Below are positions 28,799-37,959 of a stretch of DNA of 64,000 bases, piece after piece. The DNA comes from Alcanivorax nanhaiticus. Lineage in GTDB: Bacteria > Pseudomonadota > Gammaproteobacteria > Pseudomonadales > Alcanivoracaceae. A program made the position numbers and the translations under genes. The stretch's first letter is position 1; every line of letters begins with the position of its first letter. The stretch lies in assembly GCF_000756665.1 (NCBI RefSeq), contig NZ_ARXV01000001.1, forward strand, positions 186,001-250,000, written 5' to 3'. The notes beneath the pieces are model-generated. The model worked only from the letters and a program-made list of their open reading frames with translations, ran no database searches and was not told the origin of the DNA.

Positions 28799-29509
28799 TT
28801 ACAAGTGAATGCCACACTCGGTCTTGCTGTTACCTTTCCAGCGACCATCACGGCCTTCACCCTTGAAGGTACAGTGGCTGCAACCGATAGAGTCATAGCC
28901 TTCGGCAACCAGCGGATGGAACGGCAGATCGTGCTCGGCAATGTAGCGATCACGCTGCTCTTTGGTCACGTCGATCATTGGGTTGAACTTGATCATGCCG
29001 CGACGCTCTTCAAACACTTCCAGACCCGCACGGTGTTCGGTCTGCCACCCCATCAGGCTGGAAATCCACAGGTCGTAGTTTTCCTTGGCTTCTTCCAGCG
29101 GATTCACCTTGTTCACCTGACAGCACAGGTCAGGGTCGGTTTCCCACATCCGGTTTTCCAGTGATACCTGGTGATGATCCGGATCCGGCTTCACATCCAC
29201 CACCGTCAGCCCAAACCGCTCGACAAGGTAATCCTTGTACTCCAGCGTCTGCTCGAAGTGGTAACCGGTATCAATAAAGTGCACCGGCTGCTCGGGACGA
29301 ATGGTGGAAATGATATGCAGGAAGTACGCAGACGTAGCCGCAAAAGAGGACGTCACCATGATCTTCTCAGGGGCAAAATCCTCGTATACACGGCGGATAC
29401 GCTCTTCAAAGCTCAGCGAACGATACACACGGTTCAACTCGGCCAACGCCTCTTTGGACAGGCCAGCCGTGTTATCTCCGAAACGTGTAATCAATTGAGC
29501 ACTACCCAT
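28799..29509 (-). CDS. cysH: Adenylyl-sulfate reductase (iron-sulfur type CysH)
   Basis: A 236-residue thioredoxin-dependent reductase of sulfate assimilation. The C-terminal catalytic cysteine is in ECGIHL (Cys232). Four more cysteines, the CC pair (129-130) and CxxC (210, 213), form the [4Fe-4S] site found in reductases that use APS directly; enterobacterial PAPS reductases lack them. The call is therefore APS reductase making sulfite and AMP, not PAPS reductase, although annotation pipelines often use the latter name. It is monocistronic, ending at a strong terminator. Confidence 0.92.
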   Translation of the reverse strand: MGSAQLITRFGDNTAGLSKEALAELNRVYRSLSFEERIRRVYEDFAPEKIMVTSSFAATSAYFLHIISTIRPEQPVHFIDTGYHFEQTLEYKDYLVERFGLTVVDVKPDPDHHQVSLENRMWETDPDLCCQVNKVNPLEEAKENYDLWISSLMGWQTEHRAGLEVFEERRGMIKFNPMIDVTKEQRDRYIAEHDLPFHPLVAEGYDSIGCSHCTFKGEGRDGRWKGNSKTECGIHL

Positions 29510-29698
29510 GGTCTTCAGTCCTTCACTATCAGGATTGGCGAAGGGTCATAATAGGGGCTCCGGGAAGAATATAAAGGAATATATAGTGATACTTTTATTC
29601 CCTATCGAAATATAAGTCTCTCCCCGCAAAGAACCCTCCCAGAGAGCCCTGCAGCCAGTTTCAGCGGCCCTACCCTCCTGATGGATGTCGGGCCCCAA

Positions 29699-29722
29699 TC
29701 GCTTGCCGGCAAGCTCCTACGG
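29699..29722 (-). repeat. REP-like hairpin
   Basis: Read on the minus strand: CGTAGGAGC followed by the palindrome GCTTGCCGGCAAGC and GA, the GTAGGAGC class. Confidence 0.65.
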
Positions 29723-29733
29723 TACCGGTCTGC

Positions 29734-29759
29734 TGTAGGAGCGCCGCTTGAGGCGCGAA
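29734..29759 (+). repeat. REP-like hairpin
   Basis: TGTAGGAGC, stem GCGCC/GGCGC around CTTGA, then GAA. The core is identical to the copy at 35592-35617, including flanking CC(G/C)GAGC sequence downstream. Confidence 0.8.
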
Positions 29760-29802
29760 CCGGAGCCACCGCGAGGTGACCGAATGGAGGCTCTGGAAAC
29801 CG

Positions 29803-29841
29803 TAGCGAGTTGCGAGAAGCGAGTTTCGAAAGGCAAAACCG
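29803..29841 (+). repeat. Heptad array, single arm, GCGAG dialect
   Basis: Seven-nt steps TAGCGAG, TTGCGAG, AAGCGAG, TTTCGAA followed by the tail AGGCAAAACC, which also ends the arms at 35686 and (in reverse) 38145. No opposite arm is visible nearby. Confidence 0.7.
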
Positions 29842-29921
29842 GGCGGCTTGCACTGAACTGTAATGCTGTTCACTTAAGCGTTATCCGGTACAGCAACTGC
29901 ATCGGAAAAGAAGGCCGTTAT

Positions 29922-29947
29922 CGTAGGAGCCTCGCTTGAGAGGCGAA
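29922..29947 (+). repeat. REP-like hairpin
   Basis: CGTAGGAGC with stem CCTC/GAGG around GCTTGA and tail GCGAA, same class as at 29734. Confidence 0.7.
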
Positions 29948-29979
29948 TCCGAGCCTTGGCGAGGAAACTCCATCGCAGG

Positions 29980-30006
29980 TTCGCGGCTCAAGCGCCGCTC
30001 CTACGG
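29980..30006 (-). repeat. REP-like hairpin, reverse orientation
   Basis: Reverse complement reads CGTAGGAGCGGCGCTTGAG then CCGCGAA. It faces the copy at 29922, forming a head-to-head pair. Confidence 0.7.
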
Positions 30007-30028
30007 CACCCCGCCTCCCGCTTCCGCC

Positions 30029-30712
30029 CTACTCTGGCACGCTCCAGTCGATGGCGGTCTTGCCCTGTTGCAGCAGGTACTGGTTGGCCCGGGAGAAGTG
30101 GCCACAGCCCAAAAAGCCACGATGCGCCGACAGCGGTGAGGGATGCGGTGCTGTCAGAACACAATGCCGCTCACGATCAATCAAGCGCCCCTTCTTCTGG
30201 GCATGGCTACCCCAGAGCAGAAACACCAACCCGTCCCGATCCCGATTGAGGTGCTCAATCGCCTGATCCGTAAAGGTTTCCCAACCCTGCTTCTGATGAG
30301 ACGCCGCCTGCCCGGCTTCCACCGTCAGCACCGCATTCAGCAGCAGCACACCCTGCTCTGCCCAATGGCTCAGGTTACCGTGAGACGCGGGGGCAATGCC
30401 CAGGTCGCGCTGGATTTCCTTGTAGATATTGACCAGGGACGGCGGTGTCTTGACCCCGCGCTGAACAGAGAAACACAGGCCATGGGCCTGGTTTGGCCCG
30501 TGATATGGGTCCTGCCCCAGAATCACCACCTTTACCTGCTCAAACGGCGTCAGGTTGAAGGCATTGAAGATATCCTGCCCAGCCGGATAGAGGGTCTTGC
30601 CCGCCTGTTTTTCCGCGCCAAGAAACGCACGCAGACGGGCCATGTAGTCCTTGTCGAACTCACACCCAAGATGCTCCTGCCAGCCGGCTTCCAGCGGTTG
30701 AACGTCAGCCAC
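30029..30712 (-). CDS. ung: Uracil-DNA glycosylase (family 1)
   Basis: A 227-residue repair enzyme that removes uracil from DNA. The water-activating motif [18 protein letters not shown] with the catalytic aspartate and the minor-groove loop [17 protein letters not shown] are both intact, as are the uracil-recognition residues ([23 protein letters not shown]). The first 8 nt overlap the end of the upstream TetR gene, so both are probably on one transcript. Confidence 0.98.
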   Translation of the reverse strand: MADVQPLEAGWQEHLGCEFDKDYMARLRAFLGAEKQAGKTLYPAGQDIFNAFNLTPFEQVKVVILGQDPYHGPNQAHGLCFSVQRGVKTPPSLVNIYKEIQRDLGIAPASHGNLSHWAEQGVLLLNAVLTVEAGQAASHQKQGWETFTDQAIEHLNRDRDGLVFLLWGSHAQKKGRLIDRERHCVLTAPHPSPLSAHRGFLGCGHFSRANQYLLQQGKTAIDWSVPE

Positions 30713-31373
30713 GAGGCAACAGCTTATCGATCAGGTTGCACATACGCGCCTCCACAAACTCGGGGGTCGCGTATTCAGGATGGACCAGCAAGCGCTGTTC
30801 AATCGTCATCATGGTAGACAGAATCAGCTCTGCATCCAGTCGCGGATTGCTGCAACCGAACATTTCAGTCGCAATCTTCAGGCTCTCCAGCTGCTGGCGC
30901 AGGTAAAGATCTGCCAGATCACGCAGTCGCTCATCCAGTACCGCTTCCTGCAAAAAGGCTTGCTCGGCAACCAGATGCTCACGGCGCTGATGAAATTCAT
31001 CAGTGATGAAAGCGGCCAGCATAGTGCCAAACGTGGTCACCATCTGTGCGCGGGAGTCAGGGTTGGCCAGCGTGTCACGGGAAAAATTGGACAACAGCTC
31101 GAACGCTTTTTGCTTGAAAGGTTCGATCACTTCAGTCAGCGCGCGTTCGGCAAACAGAGTGAAGGTATCTGCGATCAAATCGGAGATATCCTTGAAATAG
31201 TAGGTCGTCGCGGACAGTGGTACATCCGCCTCACGCGCCACCGCACGGTGACGCACCGCACGAATACCATCCTTCACGATGATGGCCAACGCGGCTTCCA
31301 GAATGGCCTGACGCCGCTGTTCACTGCCCGCACGGCGGGCTTTTCGACCTTGGTACTGAATTACGTTTGTCAT
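30705..31373 (-). CDS. TetR-family transcriptional regulator
   Basis: A 222-residue regulator. The helix-turn-helix region reads '[48 protein letters not shown]', the TetR_N signature of a subgroup with 'LSATTYYF' in the recognition helix. The C-terminal ligand domain is not assignable. ATG 31373 is the natural start; an upstream in-frame extension to 31442 has no homology and crosses a hairpin. It overlaps ung by 8 nt, an unusual operon partner, so its target is not obvious. Confidence 0.88.
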   Translation of the reverse strand: MTNVIQYQGRKARRAGSEQRRQAILEAALAIIVKDGIRAVRHRAVAREADVPLSATTYYFKDISDLIADTFTLFAERALTEVIEPFKQKAFELLSNFSRDTLANPDSRAQMVTTFGTMLAAFITDEFHQRREHLVAEQAFLQEAVLDERLRDLADLYLRQQLESLKIATEMFGCSNPRLDAELILSTMMTIEQRLLVHPEYATPEFVEARMCNLIDKLLPRG

Positions 31374-31435
31374 GGACACTACAAGCCTTTGTTGTTCACA
31401 GGGTTCGTGCCACTCTCCCTCAACCCGCAACGGCA

Positions 31436-31454
31436 GGGGCACAAACCGTGCCCC
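31436..31454 (-). terminator. Hairpin after lysS
   Basis: GGGGCAC, loop AAACC, GTGCCCC: a perfect 7-bp stem 8 nt after the lysS stop. No U-run follows on the minus strand, so termination is possible but not certain. Confidence 0.45.
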
Positions 31455-31461
31455 AAAAAGT

Positions 31462-32955
31462 TTAGCCGCGTCCCTGGGGGCGCATGTGCGGGAACAAAAT
31501 CACATCACGAATCGACGGGGAATCGGTAAACAGCATTACCAGTCGATCAATACCTATCCCTTCACCGGCAGTCGGCGGCAGGCCGTGCTCCAACGCGACG
31601 ACATAATCTTCGTCGTAGAACATTGCCTCATCGTCACCCGCATCTTTTTCGGCAACCTGAGCCTGGAAACGTTCCGCCTGATCCTCAGCATCGTTCAACT
31701 CTGAGAAGCCGTTACCGATTTCGCGACCACCGATAAAGAACTCAAAACGCTCGGTCACGAACGGGTTGTCATCCATCCGCCGTGCCAGCGGAGACACTTC
31801 CGTCGGGTACTCGGTGATAAAGGTCGGATCTTTCAGACGGTGCTCCACCGTCTTCTCGAAGATCTCGATCTGCACCTTGCCCAGACCATAGCTGTCCTTG
31901 AGCGGAATACCCAGCCCTTCGGCGATCTTGCGGGCACCGGCATCATCCGCCAGCGCCGCCGCGTCCATGTCAGGGTTAAAGTGCAGAATAGACTCAACCA
32001 CCGTCATACGCGCGAACGGTTTGCCAAAATCATACACTTCGCCCTGATAATTCACGTCAGTGGTACCGAGAACGTCTTGCGCCAGCGTGCGCAACATGTC
32101 TTCAGTCAGGTCCATCAGGTCCAGGTAGTTACCGTAGGCCTGGTAGAACTCCAGCATGGTGAATTCCGGGTTATGACGGGTGGAAAGCCCCTCATTACGG
32201 AAATTACGGTTGATCTCGAACACCTTCTCGAAACCGCCCACCACCAAACGCTTGAGGTACAGTTCCGGCGCAATGCGCAGGAACATGTCCATGTCGAGGC
32301 TGTTGTGGTGGGTGATGAACGGGCGAGCAGACGCACCACCGGGAATCACCTGCAGCATGGGGGTTTCGGCTTCCACGAAACCTTTCTTGACTAGGTAATT
32401 ACGGATACCGGCCACCACCTGGGCGCGAATCTGGAACGCCCGGCGGCTTTCCTCATTCACGATCAGATCCACATAACGCTGGCGGTAGCGGGCTTCCGTA
32501 TCGGTCAGGCCCTTGTGCTTTTCCGGTAGCGGACGCAGGGACTTGGTGAGCAGCAGATACTCATCCATCATCACGTACAGGTCGCCCTTGCCGGATTTGC
32601 ACAGGGTGCCCTTCACACCAACGATGTCGCCCAGATCCCAGTGCTTGGTGTCTTTCTGCACATCCTTGCTCGCATAGATCTGGATACGGCCGGACATGTC
32701 CTGCAGCACCTTGAACGCCTTGCGATCCAGCATCAAACGACCTGCCACCGCCACCTGGATACCCTTCTCCTCCAGCTCTTCCTTGCTCAGCTCGCCGTAC
32801 TGCGCCTGCAGCTCTGCGGCCAGGGAATCACGACGGAAGTGGTTGGGGAACGCATTGCCCGCTTCACGCAGATCGGCCAGTTTGGCACGACGCTCGGCGA
32901 TGAGGCGGTTCTCGGATTCCTGCTGTTCGGTTGCGGTGTTCTGTTCGTCAGCCAT
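31462..32955 (-). CDS. lysS: Lysyl-tRNA synthetase, class II
   Basis: A 497-residue aminoacyl-tRNA synthetase. The N-terminal OB-fold anticodon-binding domain ([27 protein letters not shown]) is followed by the class II core with motif 2 ([24 protein letters not shown]) and motif 3 ([26 protein letters not shown]). It is downstream of prfB on the same strand, the same gene order as in E. coli (prfB-lysS), but the two are separated by a 140-nt repeat array. Confidence 0.98.
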   Translation of the reverse strand: MADEQNTATEQQESENRLIAERRAKLADLREAGNAFPNHFRRDSLAAELQAQYGELSKEELEEKGIQVAVAGRLMLDRKAFKVLQDMSGRIQIYASKDVQKDTKHWDLGDIVGVKGTLCKSGKGDLYVMMDEYLLLTKSLRPLPEKHKGLTDTEARYRQRYVDLIVNEESRRAFQIRAQVVAGIRNYLVKKGFVEAETPMLQVIPGGASARPFITHHNSLDMDMFLRIAPELYLKRLVVGGFEKVFEINRNFRNEGLSTRHNPEFTMLEFYQAYGNYLDLMDLTEDMLRTLAQDVLGTTDVNYQGEVYDFGKPFARMTVVESILHFNPDMDAAALADDAGARKIAEGLGIPLKDSYGLGKVQIEIFEKTVEHRLKDPTFITEYPTEVSPLARRMDDNPFVTERFEFFIGGREIGNGFSELNDAEDQAERFQAQVAEKDAGDDEAMFYDEDYVVALEHGLPPTAGEGIGIDRLVMLFTDSPSIRDVILFPHMRPQGRG

Positions 32956-32970
32956 GTGCCTACCTTACAA

Positions 32971-33094
32971 GGGTCGAACGTCAGACGTCGGACGTCAGAC
33001 GCAATAAAACTTTGCCTAAGCCGGACGTCGGCAGTCAGACGTTCGGCGTTGTGGGTTTGGCGTCCGACGTCAGACTTCCGACGTCAGACTCTAG
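32971..33094. repeat. Inverted heptad array, GACGTC dialect, between prfB and lysS
   Basis: The left arm (32973-33001) has ACG at 7-nt spacing (TCGAACG, TCAGACG, TCGGACG, TCAGACG). The right arm (about 33060-33092) has the opposite orientation (CGTCCGA, CGTCAGA, CTTCCGA, CGTCAGA). A middle segment (33022-33045) carries further copies. It fills the whole spacer inside the prfB-lysS operon. Confidence 0.85.
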
Positions 33095-33095
33095 A

Positions 33096-34212
33096 TCACA
33101 ACCCTGCTTTGAGGGACGCTTCAATAAAGGGATCCAGCGCACCATCCAGTACCGCCTGGGTATTGCGGTTTTCCACTCCGGTACGCAGATCCTTGATGCG
33201 GGCATCATCCAGCACGTAAGAACGGATCTGGCTGCCCCAACCGATATCCGCCTTGCTGTTTTCCAGTGCCTGCTTCTCGGCATTTCGGCGCTGCATTTCC
33301 AGTTCGTAGACCTTGGCCTGCATCATCTTCATGGCCTTGTCCTTGTTCTGGTGCTGGCTTCGCTCGCTCTGGCACTGGGTCACCACCGTGTGCTCGGTGC
33401 CGCCTTCATCTTTGAAGACATACGTCAGTCGTACCGCAGAATCGGTCCGGTTAACGTGCTGACCACCAGCACCGGAGGCACGGTAAGTATCCACCCGCAT
33501 ATTGCCCATATCGATCTCGATGTCGATATCGTCGTCCACTTCAGGAGAAACAAATACGGAGCTGAATGAAGTATGGCGGCGACCACCGGAATCAAACGGG
33601 CTCTTGCGCACCAGCCGGTGCACGCCGGTTTCGGTACGTAGCCAACCATAGGCGTAATCGCCTTCGAAACGAATGGTGGCGGATTTGATGCCGGCCACAT
33701 CGCCAGCAGAGGCTTCTACCAGCTCGGTCTTGAAACCGTGGGCTTCGCCCCAGCGCAGGTACATACGCAGCAGCATCTCGCCCCAGTCCTGGGCTTCGGT
33801 GCCCCCGGAGCCGGCCTGGATATCCAGATAGGCATTACACGGGTCCATCTGCCCGGAGAACATGCGGCGGAATTCCAGATCCGCCACCAGCTTCTCCAAC
33901 CGCTCCAGCTCGCTTTCCACTTCCGGCAAGCTGTCTTCATCACCTTCTTCGACTACCAATTCCAGCAGATCCTGGGTGTCGGTGATGCCCTGGCTGGAAT
34001 CATCGATGGTCTTCACCACCGCTTCCAGCTGAGCCCGCTCCTTACCCAGCCCCTGGGCATAGTCCGGATCATTCCACACATCCGGGCTCTCCAGTTCACG
34101 GCTAACCTCGATCAGGCGCTCATGCTTGGTAGCATAGTCAAAGATACCCCCTAAGCGCTTCCACACGCTCAGCGAGTTCGGAAAGATGGGTTCGCAGCGG
34201 ATTGACTTCCAT
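33096..34212 (-). CDS. prfB: Peptide chain release factor 2 with programmed +1 frameshift
   Basis: RF2 recognises UGA and UAA stop codons. The gene starts at ATG 34212 and reads 24 codons to an in-frame TGA at 34140-34138. The slippery site CTT TGA C is preceded by an AGGGGG Shine-Dalgarno-like stretch, exactly the E. coli arrangement for autoregulation. After a +1 shift the frame continues from GAC at 34139 to the stop at 33096, giving about 371 residues. The main frame has the SPF stop-codon-recognition motif ([10 protein letters not shown]) and the catalytic GGQ ([16 protein letters not shown]). Without the shift only a 24-residue peptide is made. Confidence 0.97.
34137..34155 (-). promoter_or_regulatory. 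prfB programmed frameshift site
   Basis: On the minus strand: AGGGGGTAT, then CTT TGA C. The purine stretch acts as internal Shine-Dalgarno 3 nt upstream of the CTT P-site codon, and the slow UGA lets the ribosome slip to the +1 frame when RF2 is scarce. Confidence 0.95.
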
Positions 34213-34323
34213 TACGTCTCTCTTCAGATCGTCAAATGATCGGGCTTTGGCAGGCCTGCCGGAGCAGGCCCAGGGAAAACGGCGCAGTTTAGCGGGTTGC
34301 GCCGCTGCTGACGAGAGGCGCGG

Positions 34324-34608
34324 TCAGTTCTTCAGTTCGTAAACGTGATAGGCATGGGCTTTCATGTGGTCAATGGTGGTGCCCAGGTAGCTGGCATTGT
34401 CGGGAATACCAGAACCGGTACTGAACACCTTGAAGGTACGCACCTCTTTGGGAGTATCAATCACGGTATCCGCATCTACTTCCACCCACATGCAAATCGC
34501 GGCATCCTGAAGGATGTAATCCACTTTCAGCACCTTGCCCGATTCCGGCAGGCGGATTTCCTGCACATCGCTGGACACATTGAGACGGTGCTTATGTATG
34601 GTTTTCAT
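34324..34608 (-). CDS. DUF7352-type small protein
   Basis: A 94-residue cytoplasmic protein: MKTIHKHRLNV, then 'EIRLPESGKVLKVDYILQDAAICMWVEVDAD', 'FKVFSTGSGIPD' and 'YLGTTI', the pattern of a small family frequent in phages and bacterial genomes (DUF7352) with unknown function. The start at 34608 is supported by GGAGG 11 nt upstream. It lies upstream of prfB but is separated by about 110 nt. Confidence 0.75.
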   Translation of the reverse strand: MKTIHKHRLNVSSDVQEIRLPESGKVLKVDYILQDAAICMWVEVDADTVIDTPKEVRTFKVFSTGSGIPDNASYLGTTIDHMKAHAYHVYELKN

Positions 34609-35118
34609 CGGGTCCCCTCCGTTAAGGACACAACTGCAACAGGCGATAGCCCGCCGCAAGAGTCAATGCTGGTGAGGCCTTGTGGGCCACACATCATAGA
34701 AACAGCAACCTTCCCTCTCCCCTTTTTTGGAGACAGAGGGGTAAAGGCAGAGCGCAATGCTAGCAAAAACCCCGCCCCCCGACAGCAATTGTCGACAATT
34801 TTGCCTTTAGGCCACTCATTCCCGGCAAAACCGCCAGTTTCCGGCCTCTGGAGCTAGCCAGCCCCGCCACAACCCGATGATTTTCCTCGTACCAAAAACG
34901 CTCCCAATCACCCGTTTTCCCTACGCAACAAGGGCACGAAACGATGATATTGCAGTGCCACTATTTGTGAGATGCTCGGTCACCAGAAGGAACGCAATAA
35001 AAGGCTACACAGGCGTTACAGCAATACTGCCATTCCACAACAGGAACGATTCCGGTTGCGCAGTAATGTGAATTGCAGAACGACTGTCAGCACACAAAAA
35101 TAAAAGGGAAGGAAAATC
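34609..35118. other. Intergenic region without recognised genes
   Basis: About 510 nt between the divergent DUF7352-type gene and the small exported protein gene. No coding frame, repeat or RNA structure is convincing. GGAAGGA at 35107-35113 is the ribosome-binding site of the next gene. Confidence 0.5.
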
Positions 35119-35451
35119 ATGTCAGCACTCAAAATGCATCTGTGCGGTGCCGCAATAGCTGGCGCCCTGCTCCTCACCGGCCAGGCCCACGCCTCCGACC
35201 AGCAAGCCACTGTGATCCTCAGCCAGAGCTGCGAATACCTGCTGCTCAATTCCAGCAACGGCATGGTGCTGGTGAAGCAACTGGATGGCATCAGCCCGCA
35301 AGCCGGCGACACGCTAAAAGGCAACTTCACCCCCGGCGACTTCAGCAACCTGCAAAACACCCGGAATCAGGACTCCATGCAAGTCTGGGTCGATCTTGTC
35401 GATCCACACAGCAGCAAAGCGCTCAGCCAGTACGGCCGCTACTGCGCCTGA
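35119..35451 (+). CDS. Small exported protein, unknown
   Basis: A 110-residue protein with a signal peptide (MSALKMHLCGAAIAGALLLTGQAHA, cleavage before SDQQ). The mature part is about 85 residues and contains two cysteines, one at 'SQSCEYLLL' and the other second-last residue (YCA), which could make a disulfide between the ends. The middle looks like a small beta-barrel (GMVLVKQLDGISPQAGDTLKGNF). I do not recognise the family. A strong RBS precedes it; it appears monocistronic and periplasmic. Confidence 0.75.
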   Translation: MSALKMHLCGAAIAGALLLTGQAHASDQQATVILSQSCEYLLLNSSNGMVLVKQLDGISPQAGDTLKGNFTPGDFSNLQNTRNQDSMQVWVDLVDPHSSKALSQYGRYCA

Positions 35452-35591
35452 TCCCTTAATACCCCCCCAGGTTCTCTCCACCCGCTCCCGGCGTCCGCGC
35501 CGGGGCGCGGGTGTTCTACTTTGCACAGACGCGACACGCGTACACGCAGGACAAGACTTCCTTGCAGGCAATCTCCCACCGGAGAACGTGC

Positions 35592-35617
35592 TGTAGGAGC
35601 GCCGCTTGAGGCGCGAA
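35592..35617 (+). repeat. REP-like hairpin
   Basis: TGTAGGAGCGCC, CTTGA-type loop, GGCGCGAA; same 26-nt core as the copy at 29734-29759. Confidence 0.8.
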
Positions 35618-35685
35618 CCCGAGCGCCAGCGAGGCGTCCGTAGGGCACCTGTGGAAATGGCAGGGTCAGGCTCGACCTGCGAACG

Positions 35686-35786
35686 GCCGAGTTGCGAGTT
35701 GTGAGAAGCGAGTTGCGAACGGCAAAACCTGCAGGCTTCTGAGGGTTGGTTTTCGAAACTCGCTTCTCATCACTCGCTTCTGCCCC
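35686..35786. repeat. Inverted heptad array, GCGAG dialect
   Basis: Left arm: CCGAG, TTGCGAG, TTGTGAG, AAGCGAG, TTGCGAA then CGGCAAAACC. Right arm: GGTTTTCGAAA, CTCGCTT, CTCATCA, CTCGCTT, CTG. The arms are near-perfect reverse complements separated by about 25 nt, so a long hairpin is possible. It lies downstream of recJ. Confidence 0.85.
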
Positions 35787-35833
35787 AATCCAGCCAACAA
35801 GTTGGCTATCCCAAAGAGAGAGACAAACAGGCA

Positions 35834-37558
35834 CTACACCGGAATCAAATGCTCGAACAGCAACTGCGGGTTCCGCTGCCCGCGGAACTCATTCACTTCC
35901 AGGCGATACACCCCGCGCACCCGGCTAATCCGGCTCGGCAACGCCTCCACCGGCACATTGAAGTGAATCGCGTCAATCACCCCGCTCACGCCCGGCAGTC
36001 CCAACGTCAGCTTCAAATGCCGCTCGCCCACAATACGATGCTGCAGCACTTCAAACTCACCATCAAAACACGGCGCCGGGAAACCCTGCCCCCACGGAAA
36101 CCGATGGCTCAATAGCTCGGCATTACCCAGTGTCAGATCCTGATCCGACAATTCGCCGTCAGTCTCCACCCGACGTTCCAGCGCTTTGGGCGACAACATC
36201 TCGGCCACCACCGCCTCAAACGCCGCCTTGAAGCGATCCAGCTGATCCAGATCCAGCGACAGCCCTGCAGCCATGGCATGGCCTCCAAACTTGCTCAGCA
36301 AACCGGGATTGCGAGTGGCCACGGCATCCAGCGCATCGCGCAAGTGCAGGCCAGGGATGGAGCGGCCAGAGCCTTTCAGCGTGCCCGGCTGTTGCGCCGG
36401 GGCAAACGCAATGACCGGGCGGTGAATCGCCTCCTTTACCCGCGAGGCGAGAATACCCACCACACCTTCATGCCATTTGTCCCCATAGAGACACAGGCCT
36501 GCAGGCAGGTTGTCCGCATCCAACCGATTCACCTCTTCCATGGCCGCATCACGCATGCCCTGCTCAATGGAACGGCGCTCCCGGTTGATGGTGTCCAGCT
36601 CCTGAGCCATCTCCATGGCCTCAGCATCGGTTTCAGCCAGCAGACAAGCGATGCCATGAGTCATGTCTGAAAGCCGCCCTGCGGCGTTCAGGCGTGGCCC
36701 TGCGGCGAAGCCCATGTCTGCTGCCAACACCCGTCCCGGATCACGCCCGGCCACCTGCAACAGTGCGCGAATACCCGGGCAGCCCTTGCCCGCGCGAATC
36801 CGGCGTAGCCCCTGCTCCACCAAGACCCGGTTGGCATCATCCAGCACCACCACGTCGGCCACCGTGCCCAGCGCCACCAGATCCAGCAAATCGGTGATCT
36901 GCTGCACGGGTTTGGAACCTTGCTCGCGCAACGCCCGTTGCAAATCCATCAACAGATAAAAGGCCACCCCAACCCCGGCCAGATTGGCTGCCGGAAAATC
37001 CTCACAGCCGGGCAGACGCGGGTTTACCAGCGCATCCGCCTCCGGCAGCGTATCGCCGGGCAAATGATGGTCAGTAATCAGCACTCGCATGCCTCGGGCG
37101 CGTGCCGCCGCCACCCCATCCACGCTGGCGATACCGTTATCCACGGTAATAATCAGATCCGGCTGATACTGCTGCTGGGCCAGTTCAACAATGGCTGGCG
37201 ACAACCCATAGCCATACTCAAACCGATCCGGCACCAGAAACTCAGGTCGGGCAAAGCCGAGCAACTGAAGCCCCCGCACCATTAACGTCGTGGCCGTGGC
37301 ACCGTCGGCGTCGTAGTCGCCCACAATGCAGATCCGCCAGTGCTCGGCTCGAGCCTGCAGCAACAATTGCACCGCGCCGTTCAACCCGGTAAAGCCCTGC
37401 GGGTGCGGCAAACGCTTCAGCGCCAACTCCAGCTGCGCCGGGTCCTCTACCCCCCGCCCAGCCAGAATCCGCGCCAGCAACGGCGGCACATCCGGCCAGT
37501 CCGGAGTGTGCATCGGGCGACGGGAGATCATGGGCAAACGCAGTGAATCGGCGGGCAT
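35834..37558 (-). CDS. recJ: Single-stranded-DNA-specific exonuclease RecJ
   Basis: A 574-residue 5'-3' exonuclease of the DHH superfamily used in recombination and mismatch repair. Motif I is GDYDADGATAT, the DHH motif is ITDHHLPGD, further metal ligands lie in 'ITVDNGIASVDGV', and the DHHA1 nucleic-acid-binding domain has 'SGRSIPGLHLRDAL' and 'KFGGHAMAAGLSL'. A C-terminal OB-fold follows. ATG 37558 is used rather than the adjacent TTG. It is isolated from dsbC/thrC-type neighbours common elsewhere. Confidence 0.97.
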   Translation of the reverse strand: MPADSLRLPMISRRPMHTPDWPDVPPLLARILAGRGVEDPAQLELALKRLPHPQGFTGLNGAVQLLLQARAEHWRICIVGDYDADGATATTLMVRGLQLLGFARPEFLVPDRFEYGYGLSPAIVELAQQQYQPDLIITVDNGIASVDGVAAARARGMRVLITDHHLPGDTLPEADALVNPRLPGCEDFPAANLAGVGVAFYLLMDLQRALREQGSKPVQQITDLLDLVALGTVADVVVLDDANRVLVEQGLRRIRAGKGCPGIRALLQVAGRDPGRVLAADMGFAAGPRLNAAGRLSDMTHGIACLLAETDAEAMEMAQELDTINRERRSIEQGMRDAAMEEVNRLDADNLPAGLCLYGDKWHEGVVGILASRVKEAIHRPVIAFAPAQQPGTLKGSGRSIPGLHLRDALDAVATRNPGLLSKFGGHAMAAGLSLDLDQLDRFKAAFEAVVAEMLSPKALERRVETDGELSDQDLTLGNAELLSHRFPWGQGFPAPCFDGEFEVLQHRIVGERHLKLTLGLPGVSGVIDAIHFNVPVEALPSRISRVRGVYRLEVNEFRGQRNPQLLFEHLIPV

Positions 37559-37618
37559 CAAAAGACCTGAAGCAAAAGCCCCGCAGGAGCCCAGCTTGTC
37601 TGGGGAACAACGCTGAAG

Positions 37619-37707
37619 ATGCGAGTAACGAGTTTCGAGTCACGAAAACCTGGCCAGAAAGGTTTCCGCTTTTGCTCTTCGAAACTCGCTACTCGTACCT
37701 CGCAACT
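37619..37707. repeat. Inverted heptad array, GCGAG dialect
   Basis: Left arm GCGAGTA, ACGAGTT, TCGAGTC, ACGAAAACC; right arm TTCGAAA, CTCGCTA, CTCGTAC, CTCGCAA. The arms face each other over a ~35-nt centre containing CCTGGCCAGAAAGG. Confidence 0.85.
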
Positions 37708-37776
37708 ACAATGTTCGCCTAGGCAAGCCAGGCTCCTACGAGGGCGGGAATAAGAGTGCCGGGCAGTTTACCTCAA

Positions 37777-37850
37777 AAACAGCACTTCCATCATGGCTCG
37801 ACACATCGCGGCGGAACCGCCGCTCCCACAAAACGGCACGCACGCCGACA
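37777..37850 (-). repeat. REP-bearing direct repeat, copy 1
   Basis: The core, read on the minus strand (37830-37806), is TGTGGGAGC, GGCGG/CCGCC stem, CGCGA. The flanks CAGCACTTCCATCATGG and CGGCACGCACGCC are shared with copy 2 at 37960. Confidence 0.8.
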
Positions 37851-37959
37851 AATCCCTTCCCGTGGGAACGAAGCGGAGCGGAGTAACGCCCGCAGGGCGG
37901 CCCGAAGGGTGAGCGCAGCGAATACGGGCGTTTGCTATGCCCTCCGGGTGCGACCGCGA

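Larger units (their letters stand above)
29510..30028. other. Repeat-rich intergenic region between cysH and ung
   Basis: About 520 nt with no gene. It contains four REP-like hairpins in both orientations (29699-29722 reverse, 29734-29759, 29922-29947, 29980-30006 reverse) and one arm of a heptad array (29803-29841). An AT-rich stretch at 29565-29610 is a plausible cysH promoter zone. Confidence 0.7.
35452..35833. other. Repeat-bearing intergenic region before recJ
   Basis: About 380 nt with a REP-like hairpin (35592-35617), a two-armed heptad array (35686-35786) and a GCCAAC/GTTGGC palindrome near 35797. No gene is seen. Confidence 0.6.
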
